A stretch of 64,000 bases of DNA, from contig NZ_JBEBMF010000002.1 in NCBI RefSeq assembly GCF_040081925.1, positions 1 through 64,000 of the forward strand, read 5' to 3'. The stretch comes from Mesorhizobium_K quangtriensis. Its GTDB lineage: Bacteria > Pseudomonadota > Alphaproteobacteria > Rhizobiales > Rhizobiaceae. A program made the translations under genes and the position numbers. Shown here one piece after another: positions 27,638-36,360 of the stretch. The notes below the pieces were generated by a model. It had not been told where the DNA came from. It searched no databases and was given only the letters and a program-made list of their open reading frames with translations. Numbering within the stretch: position 1 is the first letter of the stretch; each line of letters opens with the position of its first letter.

Positions 27638-29929
27638 ATGCAACGGGCCTCGGCGCAGACGGATTGGCAGATGGATTGCCAGATCGTCGGCTTCGTGATA
27701 AGTGGCGGGGTCGGCTCCCGGCTGTGGCCATTGTCGCGGGAGGACAATCCCAAGCAGTTCCACGACTTTTCCGGCGACGGCTCCATGCTGGCGAAGACGC
27801 TGCGACGTCTGGCTGCGCGGCCGAAAGGCGATACGCCGATATATCTGATCGCGGCGGAAAAGCACGCGGGCCGTGTCCACGCTGATCTGGCTTCCGTCAA
27901 TGTATCGGGAGGCGGCGCGATCTTCGAGCCGGTCGGGCGCAACACGGCCGCCGCCGTGGCTGTGGCAACCATGCAAACATTGGACGCGCACGGCGATTCA
28001 GTGATGCTGGTTGTGCCGTCCGACCACGAGATATCGACCGACGCGCAGTTCTGGCGCACCGTCGAAGATGGCCTAGCCGCCGCCATGGATGGCCGAATCG
28101 TGGTGTTCGGCATGCGCCCGGCAACGCCGGAAACCGGCTATGGCTATATCGAAGTGGCCTACGATGGAAACACGATTCGCGATGTCTCGCGGTTCGTCGA
28201 GAAACCCGACCTGGCAACCGCGCAGCACTATGTCGAGGCCGGAAACTTCTATTGGAACACCGGCATCTTCCTGTTTCGCGCAGGCGCGATGCGCGATGCC
28301 TTCCGCAAGCATCGTCCGGACATCTGGCAAGCGGCGGAGCTCGCATTCTCAGCCGCCGAGCGCGACCTGTCCGGCCTCTATCTGCCTCTCGACGAGTACA
28401 CGGACATCCCATCCACCTCGATCGACTATGCGATCATGGAAAAGGCCGAGCAGATAGCCATGGTGCCGGCCGGCTTCAGGTGGAACGACCTCGGCTCCTG
28501 GCAGTCCTTGCTCGACGTTGGACCCGTCGACCAGAATGGCAACGTGACCATCGGCGATGTCGTGGCAATCGACTGCGAGAATTCGTACTTCCGCAGCGAA
28601 GGAGGCCTCGTCTCGGCGATCGGTCTGCGCAACATGGCCGTCGTATCGACGTCTGACGCGACCTTCGTCGCGCCTGTCAGCCATAGCCAGAACGTCAGGA
28701 AAATTGTCGAACAGCTTGAGAAGAGCGGCCGTCTCGAGACGCGCTTCACACCAGCGCCCGACAGGGTTCTAACCAGCGGCGCTTGGCGCCGCAGGGTTCA
28801 TCACTGGCTGTTCGAGGAGACCCTTCCACTCTGGTCGACGAAGGGCGTCGACCAAGTCCATGGCGGCTTCCACGAAGCGCTTGGGTTCGACGGCAGACCC
28901 CGGCTGAAACCCAAGCGAATGCGCACAATGGCGCGGCAGGTCTACGCATTCGCCGTCGCAGGTGCGCGCGGCTGGGACGGACCGGCCGACGAATTGATCT
29001 CAAACGGACTGGCCTTCATGCAGCGTGCCGGTCGCACGGATCGCGGCGGCTGGGTACGCACGCTGAACGTTGACGGCAGCGTCGCCGACCCCGTGGAAGA
29101 CGCCTACGACCAGAGCTGCGTGCTGCTTGCCTTGGCATGGGCCCATTCGTGCGGCAACCCGGATGCGCTGCGGCTTGGTGAGGAGACCTTCGCGTTTCTG
29201 GACGCTCATCTCGAAGATGAGCGCATGATCGGCTTCCTCGAAAACGCGCAAGGCGTCGGCTCTAGGCGCTCCAACCCGCACATGCACATGTTGGAAGCGT
29301 TCCTTGCCTGGCACAGGGTGACCGCCGATCGCACATACCTGCGAAGGGCATCCCGGCTCATCGACCTTTTCAGGACGTCCTTCTTTGACCCGAACAGTTG
29401 GACCCTCGGCGAGTTCTTCGACGAGACCTGGAAGCCGGAGGCTGGCGAGGCCGGAAGCTGGACCGAACCCGGCCATCATTTCGAGTGGGCGTCGCTGCTG
29501 ATGGACTTTGACAGCAGCAGCGGCCGGCAACACGACCTGATGTGCTATGCGCGCAAACTGTACGCGTCGGCTATTGCCAACGGCCTCAACCGAGCGACCG
29601 GCCTCGCCTACGGTGCTGTGTCCAGAGAAGGCATCCCGCTCGACCGGGTTTCCCGAAGCTGGCCACAGGCGGAGGCCATCAAGGCTGCAATCGCGCTTGA
29701 CGGAACGGGCGGGCCAGACCTCAAACCGGAAATCGAGGAGAGGGTCGGCAGGCTGTTCCGCTGGCACATCGACCCGGCTCCCACAGGTCTGTGGATCGAC
29801 CGGATCGACGAACGGGGGCGCTCGATCGCCACCGACGTTCCTGCCAGCATCTTCTACCACCTCGTCACTGCGCTGACGCAATATTTGGACGCAACGGACG
29901 ACGTTCATTCCGCCGGAACTAGAAATTAG
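27638..29929 (+). CDS. Fusion of mannose-1-phosphate guanylyltransferase and AGE-family isomerase
   Basis: 763 residues in two enzymatic halves. Residues about 15-350 are a ManC-type nucleotidyltransferase (GGVGSRLWPLSRE, DNPKQFHDF, EPVGRNTAAAVAVA, VPSDHEI, VEKPDLATAQHY, YWNTGIFLF, WNDLGSWQSLL). The usual C-terminal cupin of the type II phosphomannose isomerase is missing. In its place, residues about 365-750 form an (alpha/alpha)6 domain of the N-acylglucosamine 2-epimerase/mannose isomerase family (VDQVHGGFHEALGFDG, KRMRTMARQVYAFAVAG, SNPHMHMLEAFLAWHRV, EPGHHFEWASLLMDF, RSWPQAEAIKAAIAL). A single protein could thus make mannose-6-P and GDP-mannose, with the mutase supplied elsewhere. ATG at 27638 preferred; TTG at 27626 possible. 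Confidence 0.92.
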   Translation: MQRASAQTDWQMDCQIVGFVISGGVGSRLWPLSREDNPKQFHDFSGDGSMLAKTLRRLAARPKGDTPIYLIAAEKHAGRVHADLASVNVSGGGAIFEPVGRNTAAAVAVATMQTLDAHGDSVMLVVPSDHEISTDAQFWRTVEDGLAAAMDGRIVVFGMRPATPETGYGYIEVAYDGNTIRDVSRFVEKPDLATAQHYVEAGNFYWNTGIFLFRAGAMRDAFRKHRPDIWQAAELAFSAAERDLSGLYLPLDEYTDIPSTSIDYAIMEKAEQIAMVPAGFRWNDLGSWQSLLDVGPVDQNGNVTIGDVVAIDCENSYFRSEGGLVSAIGLRNMAVVSTSDATFVAPVSHSQNVRKIVEQLEKSGRLETRFTPAPDRVLTSGAWRRRVHHWLFEETLPLWSTKGVDQVHGGFHEALGFDGRPRLKPKRMRTMARQVYAFAVAGARGWDGPADELISNGLAFMQRAGRTDRGGWVRTLNVDGSVADPVEDAYDQSCVLLALAWAHSCGNPDALRLGEETFAFLDAHLEDERMIGFLENAQGVGSRRSNPHMHMLEAFLAWHRVTADRTYLRRASRLIDLFRTSFFDPNSWTLGEFFDETWKPEAGEAGSWTEPGHHFEWASLLMDFDSSSGRQHDLMCYARKLYASAIANGLNRATGLAYGAVSREGIPLDRVSRSWPQAEAIKAAIALDGTGGPDLKPEIEERVGRLFRWHIDPAPTGLWIDRIDERGRSIATDVPASIFYHLVTALTQYLDATDDVHSAGTRN

Positions 29930-30170
29930 CAACGGATTCCGAGCGTCATCACCGAAAATGCGAGGCCGCGCCAAGAAGCGCCTAGTCGCTCCGATCCCGC
30001 ATGATGTTGCAATTTTGCACAAATAAGCAGGTTATCCGGGGTGCTGAAGGCTTGCCAGCCATGATACAGGCATGGCGGAGCCGGGTATTTGCGCTCTTTT
30101 CGAGGACGATCAACCCAACTATAGAGGTTGCGCCGCGTCGATAGCGCCGGCGCGAAACAAGGTCCGCTGC

Positions 30171-30605
30171 GTGACAACAATCTTCGTCCTGAATGGCCCC
30201 AACCTGAATATGCTCGGCAAGCGGGAGCCGGGCATTTACGGAACGGCGACGCTCGACAGCATTCAGGCCGATTGCAAGAAGGCCGCCAAGTCCTTGTCAT
30301 TGAAGGTGGATTTCCGCCAGTCGAACCACGAAGGCGTGCTGGTCGACTGGATCCAGGAAGCCGCAGACAATGCCAAGGGTATCGTGTTGAACGCAGGCGC
30401 CTACACGCACACCTCCATCGCCATCCACGATGCCATCCGCGCCATCGCCCCGTTGCCGGTGGTGGAAGTGCATCTCTCCAACATCCATGCACGCGAGCCG
30501 TTCAGGCATGTGTCAAAGGTCGCGCCGCATGCGGTGGGCATGATCGCCGGCTTCGGACCTCTCGGCTACACGCTGGCGCTGCGTGCTCTTGCAGCAAGAA
30601 TCTGA
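30171..30605 (+). CDS. aroQ: 3-dehydroquinate dehydratase, type II
   Basis: Third step of the shikimate pathway. It has 144 residues, the normal size. FVLNGPNLNMLGKREPGIYG, RQSNHEGVLVDWIQEA, VLNAGAYTHTSIAIHDAI and VEVHLSNIHAREPFRH show the catalytic Tyr and His. The GTG at 30171 with AAGGT upstream gives the family N-terminus; an upstream in-frame extension to 30072 is not homologous. It leads an operon with accB and accC, the common order in this bacterial order. Confidence 0.96.
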   Translation: MTTIFVLNGPNLNMLGKREPGIYGTATLDSIQADCKKAAKSLSLKVDFRQSNHEGVLVDWIQEAADNAKGIVLNAGAYTHTSIAIHDAIRAIAPLPVVEVHLSNIHAREPFRHVSKVAPHAVGMIAGFGPLGYTLALRALAARI

Positions 30606-30632
30606 CAGACCGGACAATAAGAAGGCTTTGAA

Positions 30633-31100
30633 ATGACCACCAAGAAGACCGGTATCGACCAGCAGCTCATTCGTGACCTTGCAGGCATCCTCAACGACAC
30701 GAACCTGACCGAGATCGAGGTCGAGCTCGACGCGTTCAAGGTTCGAGTCTCGCGCCAGGCGGCCGCCGTGCATGCCGTCGCTGCGCCAGCACCTGTTTAC
30801 GCTGCGCCGGCTCCTGCCGCGCACGCTGCTCCAGCGCCAGCCGCTGCCGCTCCGGCCGATGTCTCCAAGAACGCGGTGCCCTCGCCGATGGTCGGCACCG
30901 CCTATCTCGCGCCCGCTCCAGATGCGCAGCCCTTCATCACGGTCGGCCAGTCGGTCAAGGAAGGCCAGACGCTGCTCATCATCGAGGCGATGAAGACGAT
31001 GAACCAGATTCCGTCGCCGCGCTCCGGCACCGTAAAGGCGATCCTGATCGAGGATTCGCAGCCTGTCGAATACGGCATGCCGCTGGTCGTGATCGAATAG
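30633..31100 (+). CDS. accB: Biotin carboxyl carrier protein of acetyl-CoA carboxylase
   Basis: 155 residues. The N-terminal helix region (IDQQLIRDLAGILNDTNLTE) is followed by an Ala/Pro linker (APAPVYAAPAPAAHAAPAPA) and the biotinyl domain with the biotin-accepting Lys in IIEAMKTMNQIPSP. It carries carboxybiotin between AccC and AccAD in fatty-acid synthesis. It lies 27 bp after aroQ and 19 bp before accC. Confidence 0.97.
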   Translation: MTTKKTGIDQQLIRDLAGILNDTNLTEIEVELDAFKVRVSRQAAAVHAVAAPAPVYAAPAPAAHAAPAPAAAAPADVSKNAVPSPMVGTAYLAPAPDAQPFITVGQSVKEGQTLLIIEAMKTMNQIPSPRSGTVKAILIEDSQPVEYGMPLVVIE

Positions 31101-31119
31101 CGCCGGGAAAGCAGGCGCC

Positions 31120-32466
31120 ATGTTCCAGAAGATCCTCATAGCAAATCGTGGCGAGATCGCCCTGCGCGTCCTGCGCGCCTGCCGCGAGCTTGGCATCCAG
31201 ACGGTCGTCGTGCATTCGACCGCCGACGCCGACGCGATGCATGTCCGTCTCGCCGATGAAAGCGTCTGCATCGGCCCGCCGCCGTCACGCGACAGCTACC
31301 TTAACATCCACCAGATCGTCGCTGCCTGCGAGATCACCGGCGCCGACGCCGTGCATCCCGGCTACGGCTTCCTGTCGGAGAACGCAAAGTTCGCCGACAT
31401 CCTGGCGGCCCACAACATCACCTTCATAGGCCCGTCCGGCGACCATATCCGTGTCATGGGCGACAAGATCGAGGCCAAGCGCACCGCCAAACGTCTGGGC
31501 ATTCCTGTCGTGCCAGGTTCCGATGGGGCTGTTTCCGATGAAAAGGAAGCGCGCCGCATCGCCGCCGAGATCGGCTACCCGGTCATCATCAAGGCGTCGG
31601 CCGGCGGCGGTGGGCGCGGCATGAAGGTAGCCCGCAATGAGGAAGACCTCGACGTAGCGCTGAAGACCGCCAAGTCGGAGGCCGGAGCCGCCTTCGGCGA
31701 CGACGCGGTCTACATCGAGAAATACCTTGAAAAGCCGCGCCACATCGAGATTCAGGTGTTCGGCGACGGCATGGGCCGCGGCGTTCATCTTGGCGAGCGC
31801 GACTGCTCGCTGCAGCGCCGGCACCAGAAGGTCTGGGAAGAGGCGAATTCCCCTGCCCTTAACGCGGCACAGCGCTCGCAGATCGGCGAGACCTGTGCGA
31901 AGGCGATTGCCGATCTCGGCTATTCGGGCGCCGGTACGATCGAGTTCCTCTACGAGAACGGCGAGTTCTATTTCATCGAGATGAACACCCGCCTGCAGGT
32001 CGAGCACCCGGTTACCGAAGCCATCACCGGCATCGACCTCGTGCACGAACAGATCCGTGTTGCATCGGGCGGCGGGCTTTCCGTGCGGCAGGAAGACATC
32101 CGCTTCCACGGCCACGCGATCGAGTGCCGCATCAACGCCGAGGACCCGCGTACCTTCACGCCCTCACCGGGCACCATCACGCATTTTCACACACCAGGCG
32201 GTCTCGGCATTCGCGTGGATTCCGGTGTATATTCCGGCTACAAGATCCCGCCCTACTACGACAGCCTGATCGGCAAGCTGATCGTACACGGCCGCAACCG
32301 GGTCGAGTGCATGATGCGCCTTCGCCGCGCTCTCGACGAATTCGTGGTTGACGGTATCAAGACGACGTTGCCGCTGTTCCGCGACCTCGTCGGCAATCCG
32401 GATATCGCCAATGGCGACTACGACATTCACTGGCTGGAAAAATACCTTGCCGAGACGGCCGAGTAG
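31120..32466 (+). CDS. accC: Biotin carboxylase of acetyl-CoA carboxylase
   Basis: 448 residues, the normal length. KILIANRGEIALRVLRACRE opens the N-terminal domain; the ATP-grasp Gly-rich loop is KASAGGGGRGMKVA; EKYLEKPRHIEIQVFGDGMG, FIEMNTRLQVEHPVTE and the C-terminal YDSLIGKLIVHG are intact. It carboxylates biotin on AccB with bicarbonate and ATP. Confidence 0.98.
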   Translation: MFQKILIANRGEIALRVLRACRELGIQTVVVHSTADADAMHVRLADESVCIGPPPSRDSYLNIHQIVAACEITGADAVHPGYGFLSENAKFADILAAHNITFIGPSGDHIRVMGDKIEAKRTAKRLGIPVVPGSDGAVSDEKEARRIAAEIGYPVIIKASAGGGGRGMKVARNEEDLDVALKTAKSEAGAAFGDDAVYIEKYLEKPRHIEIQVFGDGMGRGVHLGERDCSLQRRHQKVWEEANSPALNAAQRSQIGETCAKAIADLGYSGAGTIEFLYENGEFYFIEMNTRLQVEHPVTEAITGIDLVHEQIRVASGGGLSVRQEDIRFHGHAIECRINAEDPRTFTPSPGTITHFHTPGGLGIRVDSGVYSGYKIPPYYDSLIGKLIVHGRNRVECMMRLRRALDEFVVDGIKTTLPLFRDLVGNPDIANGDYDIHWLEKYLAETAE

Positions 32467-32484
32467 CCAAGAAGGGGCGTGCCG

Positions 32485-33102
32485 ATGACACGCCCCTACG
32501 CGCCCGGTTATCGCATCCCGACCGACCTCCTGCTCAAAGCTTATGCGTCAGGCGTCTTTCCCATGGCGGAAAGCGCCAGCGACCCGGACGTCTTCTGGGT
32601 CCGCCCGGAAATGCGCGGCGTCATCCCCCTCGATGCCTTCCACGTCCCCAAAAGCCTGAAGAAGGTCATCCGCCACGGCCTGTTTGACATTCGCACTGAC
32701 ACCGATTTCGCCGGCGTTATCGACGCCTGCGCCGAGGAGCGCGACGAACGGCAGTCCACCTGGATCAATGCGCCCATCCGCGAGGCGTATATCGAGCTGT
32801 TTCGCCTCGGGCACTGCCATTCCGTAGAGGCATGGCGAGAAGGGCGTCTGGTCGGCGGCCTCTACGGCGTGAAGCTCGGCCGCGCCTTCTTCGGCGAAAG
32901 CATGTTTTCGCGAGAGACCGATGCCTCCAAGGTCTGCCTGGCGCATCTTGTCGAAAGGCTTCGCGGTCGCGGTTTCGTGCTTCTGGATACCCAGTTCACG
33001 ACCGAACACCTGAAGCGCTTCGGCGCGGTCGACGTTCCGCGCGCGAAATATGAAAAGTTGCTGGAAGAAGCCTTGAAGGGCGACGCCCGCTTTAGTCCGT
33101 GA
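32485..33102 (+). CDS. aat: Leucyl/phenylalanyl-tRNA--protein transferase
   Basis: 205 residues. Aat adds Leu or Phe to basic N-termini for ClpAP-dependent N-end-rule degradation. Typical stretches are GVFPMAES, WVRPEMRGVIPLDAFHVPKS, TWINAPIREAYIELFRLGHC, HSVEAWREGRLVGGLYGVKL and LLDTQFTTEHLKRFGA. The ATG at 32485 has AGGGG upstream; GTG at 32479 is less likely. It is 18 bp after accC and overlaps the convergent beta-lactamase gene by 11 bp. Confidence 0.96.
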   Translation: MTRPYAPGYRIPTDLLLKAYASGVFPMAESASDPDVFWVRPEMRGVIPLDAFHVPKSLKKVIRHGLFDIRTDTDFAGVIDACAEERDERQSTWINAPIREAYIELFRLGHCHSVEAWREGRLVGGLYGVKLGRAFFGESMFSRETDASKVCLAHLVERLRGRGFVLLDTQFTTEHLKRFGAVDVPRAKYEKLLEEALKGDARFSP

Positions 33103-33937
33103 CGGCCGATTTCTCTTCGAGCAGCGCAGGCAACTGTTCCAGCAGTTCGTCGCGCGTTCCCATGCCGGGGCTCATCTTTTGCGGCTTGGCGTGCACGGCG
33201 AGACGCGCAAACAGGATGGTCCGGTCGCCCTTGTCCGCCCAGCCGACATACCACCCAAACGGCCGCTGCCGGTCTGGCGTGCCATCGGCGTTCACCGAAA
33301 ATCCCGCACCTGTCTTGCCGCGCACGACCCAGCCATTCGGCAGGTCATACCGACCGAGGATGGCTTCGGTCATCTCGTAGGCATGTCCGCTGACGGGCAA
33401 CTGCCGGTTCACGATCTTGCCGACGAAGGCGATCTGTTCAAGGGGCGAGATGCGCAGCGACGAGCTCAGCCAGGAGCGCGTGAGACCGTTGTTCTTGCCC
33501 TTGTCGCCGGATACGTCCTCGTTTCCATAGTCGAACGCCCGGACATAGGCGCTGAACTTGTCCTCGCCCAGCGACTGCGTAATCAGTTGCGAATACCAGA
33601 CGACCGACTCCTTCATCCATGTCGTCGGGTCGATGTCGGTGCGCCACTCCTTGCGCCAATCCGGATAGCCTTCCTTGAAGGGCAGCAGTGGGGTCGTCTC
33701 GTCCTTTAGGAAACCGGAATCGTAGCCCATCAAGCCGATCGGTATCTTGAAGGTCGAGGCAGGCGGCATGGCCAAGTCGCATTCGCCGTCCTGATGAAGA
33801 ATTTTCCCGGTCGATGCATCGGCAAGCAGCGTGCAGATCGTGTCGGCACGAGCCGGACCGACGGCGAGCGCCAGAATGAACAGGGTCGCAAATGCGCGCG
33901 CCACTGCGGAAATCCCCGACACGGAAATGACTGGCAT
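33092..33937 (-). CDS. Class D (OXA-type) beta-lactamase
   Basis: Periplasmic serine beta-lactamase of 281 residues with a signal peptide (AFATLFILALAVGPARA). All class D motifs are present: PASTFKIP with the nucleophile Ser and the Lys that is normally carboxylated, SVVWYSQ (S-x-V), YGN in FDYGNEDVSG, and KTG in VVRGKTGAGF, followed by WYVGWAD. It begins 5 bp after the DUF2155 gene stops, so the two are co-transcribed. The setting between core genes argues for a resident chromosomal gene, not a recent acquisition. Substrate range is unknown; a BlaR-like sensor is unlikely as no large membrane domain is present. Confidence 0.93.
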   Translation of the reverse strand: MPVISVSGISAVARAFATLFILALAVGPARADTICTLLADASTGKILHQDGECDLAMPPASTFKIPIGLMGYDSGFLKDETTPLLPFKEGYPDWRKEWRTDIDPTTWMKESVVWYSQLITQSLGEDKFSAYVRAFDYGNEDVSGDKGKNNGLTRSWLSSSLRISPLEQIAFVGKIVNRQLPVSGHAYEMTEAILGRYDLPNGWVVRGKTGAGFSVNADGTPDRQRPFGWYVGWADKGDRTILFARLAVHAKPQKMSPGMGTRDELLEQLPALLEEKSAVTD

Positions 33938-33942
33938 TCCGC

Positions 33943-34359
33943 TCAATTTGTCTCTGGCGCCGGCACGTCGGACGATTGCTTGCAAGCCTTCAGCCAGACG
34001 TCATAGACCGCGTGTTCCACCGCATTAAGGCCCGGGCTTTCGGCGAACATCCAGCCCGTGAAGATGCGGCGTATCTTCCGGTCCAGCGTGATCTCGTCGA
34101 CCTCGACGAAGGAGTCCGTCTTCGGCTCCTCGGTGATGGGCCGAGAATAGCAGACGCGGGGAGTGACCTGCAGCGCGCCGAACTGCACCGTCTCGTCGAT
34201 ATAGACATCGAAGGTGATGATGCGCCCGGTGATCTTGTCGACACCGGTGAACTCCGCGACGGGATTGCTGATGCGCTCAGCGTGCGCCGGCATCAGGCCG
34301 AACGTCAGCGCCGCGACAGCACCGCAGCAGGCTTTGACCAGGGTCGGGTGGAAGGACAT
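33943..34359 (-). CDS. DUF2155 domain protein
   Basis: 138 residues with a signal peptide (ACCGAVAALTFGLMPAHA). The conserved region is NPVAEFTGVDKITGRIITFD, FGALQVTPRVCYSRP, SFVEVDEITLDRKIRRIFTG and WMFAESPGLNAVEHAVYDVW, the DUF2155 pattern of alphaproteobacteria. These genes commonly sit between aat and the NDUFA12-like gene, as here with the beta-lactamase inserted. The function is unknown. The ATG at 34359 gives the expected signal peptide. Confidence 0.88.
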   Translation of the reverse strand: MSFHPTLVKACCGAVAALTFGLMPAHAERISNPVAEFTGVDKITGRIITFDVYIDETVQFGALQVTPRVCYSRPITEEPKTDSFVEVDEITLDRKIRRIFTGWMFAESPGLNAVEHAVYDVWLKACKQSSDVPAPETN

Positions 34360-34511
34360 GCGCGAAACACCGGAAATTGCTTTTGGCCCGATACGCGCGG
34401 ACCATTCGCAGATTGAGGAACTTCTCACGCGACTAACCAGCAATTGTGGCGACAAAAGAAGCGCGCCGTACGCGGAATGTCCAATTCTCAAAATGCTCGA
34501 TTGCCCAGTAC

Positions 34512-34910
34512 TCAGTTACCCGGAGTCCACGCGTCGTAGTCGCCGGTCACCTGCGGCCTGTGGCTGCCGCTCAGGATAGATCCCGGCGGCCGGTAGGCAG
34601 CTGGCGAGCCGGTCAGGTTCGGGATATGCGGCTTCTGCCAGTCGCGCGGTTTGTATGTTTCCGCGGACGGCGGCATATCGGTTCGATGGTGAATCCAGCC
34701 ATGCCAGCCCGGCGGCACGGCCGAAGCTTCAGAATAGCCGTTGTAGATCACCCAGCGACGCGTCTGGCCATCCGAGTTAGTGCCGCCCTCGTAGTAGACA
34801 TTGCCAAACTCGTCTTCGCCTACGCGCTTGCCGAACCGCCATGTGAAAAAGCGGGTGCCGATGGTTTGGCTGTTCCACCAGGTGAAAAACTGCGTCCAGA
34901 ACTTCTTCAT
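34512..34910 (-). CDS. NADH:ubiquinone oxidoreductase subunit NDUFA12-like
   Basis: 132 residues. Accessory subunit of respiratory complex I found in alphaproteobacteria and mitochondria (B17.2/NDUFA12). Conserved stretches: WWNSQTIGTRFFTWRFGKRV, EDEFGNVYYEGGTNSD, RWVIYNGYSEASAVPPGWHG and WIHHRTDMPPS. The ATG at 34910 has AGGAATCG upstream. It precedes the DUF2155 gene on the same strand, separated by about 150 bp. Confidence 0.93.
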   Translation of the reverse strand: MKKFWTQFFTWWNSQTIGTRFFTWRFGKRVGEDEFGNVYYEGGTNSDGQTRRWVIYNGYSEASAVPPGWHGWIHHRTDMPPSAETYKPRDWQKPHIPNLTGSPAAYRPPGSILSGSHRPQVTGDYDAWTPGN

Positions 34911-35098
34911 CGATTCCTCGTCGCCGGAAGGCGTCGTTTCCTCGCTTATGGCGTCGGCGCAGCCGAATGGCAAGGGCCAGCCGATGCCTGCCACAGGCGC
35001 TTTCCGTTCATCACCGGACTTGTCAGAGGACCGGTCTGTCACGATAGTGCATCGCTCTCGCGGTCGTTATGCGTGCAGGTCGGTTCGGAGGAAGTCCA

Positions 35099-35407
35099 AT
35101 GAAAAAGTCGATGAAGTCTGCCGCGACGGCATTTGGCCTCTCGATTGCCGTCGTCGGGCCAGCGGCCGCCGTTGAGGCAAACTTCACCTGCTCAGGAGGA
35201 AAAAAGGTCCACGCGACCTTCTCCGATCCCGGCGTATCGCCCGGAAGCGTGGTTCTCGTCTTCGCCGACGCCGGACAGGTGACCCTGCCGCAGGTTATGT
35301 CCGCCGACGGCGGCCGGTATGCCGCCAACAACATCGAGTTCTGGACAAAGGGCCAGGGCGCGACCCTGACCATGGACGGCAACGTGAAGAACTGCCACGT
35401 CGACTGA
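35099..35407 (+). CDS. MliC-like lysozyme inhibitor family protein
   Basis: 102 residues with a signal peptide (AATAFGLSIAVVGPAAA). The mature part follows the MliC pattern: EANFTCSGGKKVHATFSD, GSVVLVFADAGQVTLPQVMS, ADGGRYAANNIEFWTKGQGA and a closing Cys (KNCHVD), so one disulfide is likely. MliC proteins protect peptidoglycan from C-type lysozyme. No lipobox is seen, so it is more like the periplasmic PliC form. GGAGGAAG lies just before the ATG. Confidence 0.85.
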   Translation: MKKSMKSAATAFGLSIAVVGPAAAVEANFTCSGGKKVHATFSDPGVSPGSVVLVFADAGQVTLPQVMSADGGRYAANNIEFWTKGQGATLTMDGNVKNCHVD

Positions 35408-35488
35408 CCGCCAGCGGGCCTCCTTCCCTTTGCGGCACAATCTCGCCGTGCTACGTGCCACCGCCGCCAACGGACGCCGACACCCAAG

Positions 35489-36259
35489 ATGAGCAAACCT
35501 CGCAAACTGGCTTTTGTGTCCTCCGACGCCGAGGATGCCCGCAAGGCGGCCGACGCGCTCGTGTCACGCTACGGGCAAAACCCGGTCGAAGAAGCCGATG
35601 TCGTGGTCGCGCTCGGAGGCGACGGGTTCCTGCTGGAAACCCTGCGCGAAACCATGAGCACGGGAAAGCTCGTCTATGGCATGAACCGGGGCACCGTGGG
35701 TTTCCTGATGAATGAGTTCCGCGAGGACGGACTGGCCGAACGCATAGCGGCGGCACAGCCCGAAACCATCCGGCCGCTCGAGATGGAAACCGTAACTGCA
35801 GATGGCGAACGCTCGAGCGCGCTCGCAATCAACGAGGTTTCTCTCTGGCGGCAGTCGTATCAAACGGCCAAGATCAGGATCTCGATCGACGGCAAGGTGC
35901 GCCTCGACGAATTGAACTGCGATGGCGTCATGGTGGCGACGCCTGCCGGCTCTACCGCCTACAACCTCTCGGCCTACGGTCCGATTCTGCCGCTGGACGC
36001 GCCACTGCTGGCCTTGACGCCCGTCAGCCCCTTCCGCCCGCGTCGCTGGCGCGGTGCGCTGGTCTCGAACAAGGTCGCCGTGCGCTTCGACATGCTCGAA
36101 CCGGAGAAACGGCCCGTCAACGCGGCGGCCGACCATGTGGAGGTCAAGTCGGTTATCTCGGTGACGGTCAGGGAGTCCAAATCGAAGACGGCAACGCTGC
36201 TTTTCGATCCAGGCTATTCTTGGAACGAGCGCATCCTTGCCGAGCAATTCCGCTACTGA
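35489..36259 (+). CDS. nadK: NAD kinase
   Basis: 256 residues. Phosphorylates NAD to NADP using ATP. The GGDG loop (VVALGGDGFLLETLRETM), GMNRGTVGFLMNEF, NEVSLWRQSYQ, LNCDGVMVATPAGSTAYNLS and the C-terminal region define the family. It lies 81 bp after the MliC gene. Confidence 0.96.
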   Translation: MSKPRKLAFVSSDAEDARKAADALVSRYGQNPVEEADVVVALGGDGFLLETLRETMSTGKLVYGMNRGTVGFLMNEFREDGLAERIAAAQPETIRPLEMETVTADGERSSALAINEVSLWRQSYQTAKIRISIDGKVRLDELNCDGVMVATPAGSTAYNLSAYGPILPLDAPLLALTPVSPFRPRRWRGALVSNKVAVRFDMLEPEKRPVNAAADHVEVKSVISVTVRESKSKTATLLFDPGYSWNERILAEQFRY

Positions 36260-36360
36260 TCCTTGCGAAATTAACGTTAGCCGATAAGCATAAACCTTGC
36301 CCGACCCTTAACATTACGGGCATTTAAGTTGACATTCCGCAGGGTTGCGCATATCTCGCA

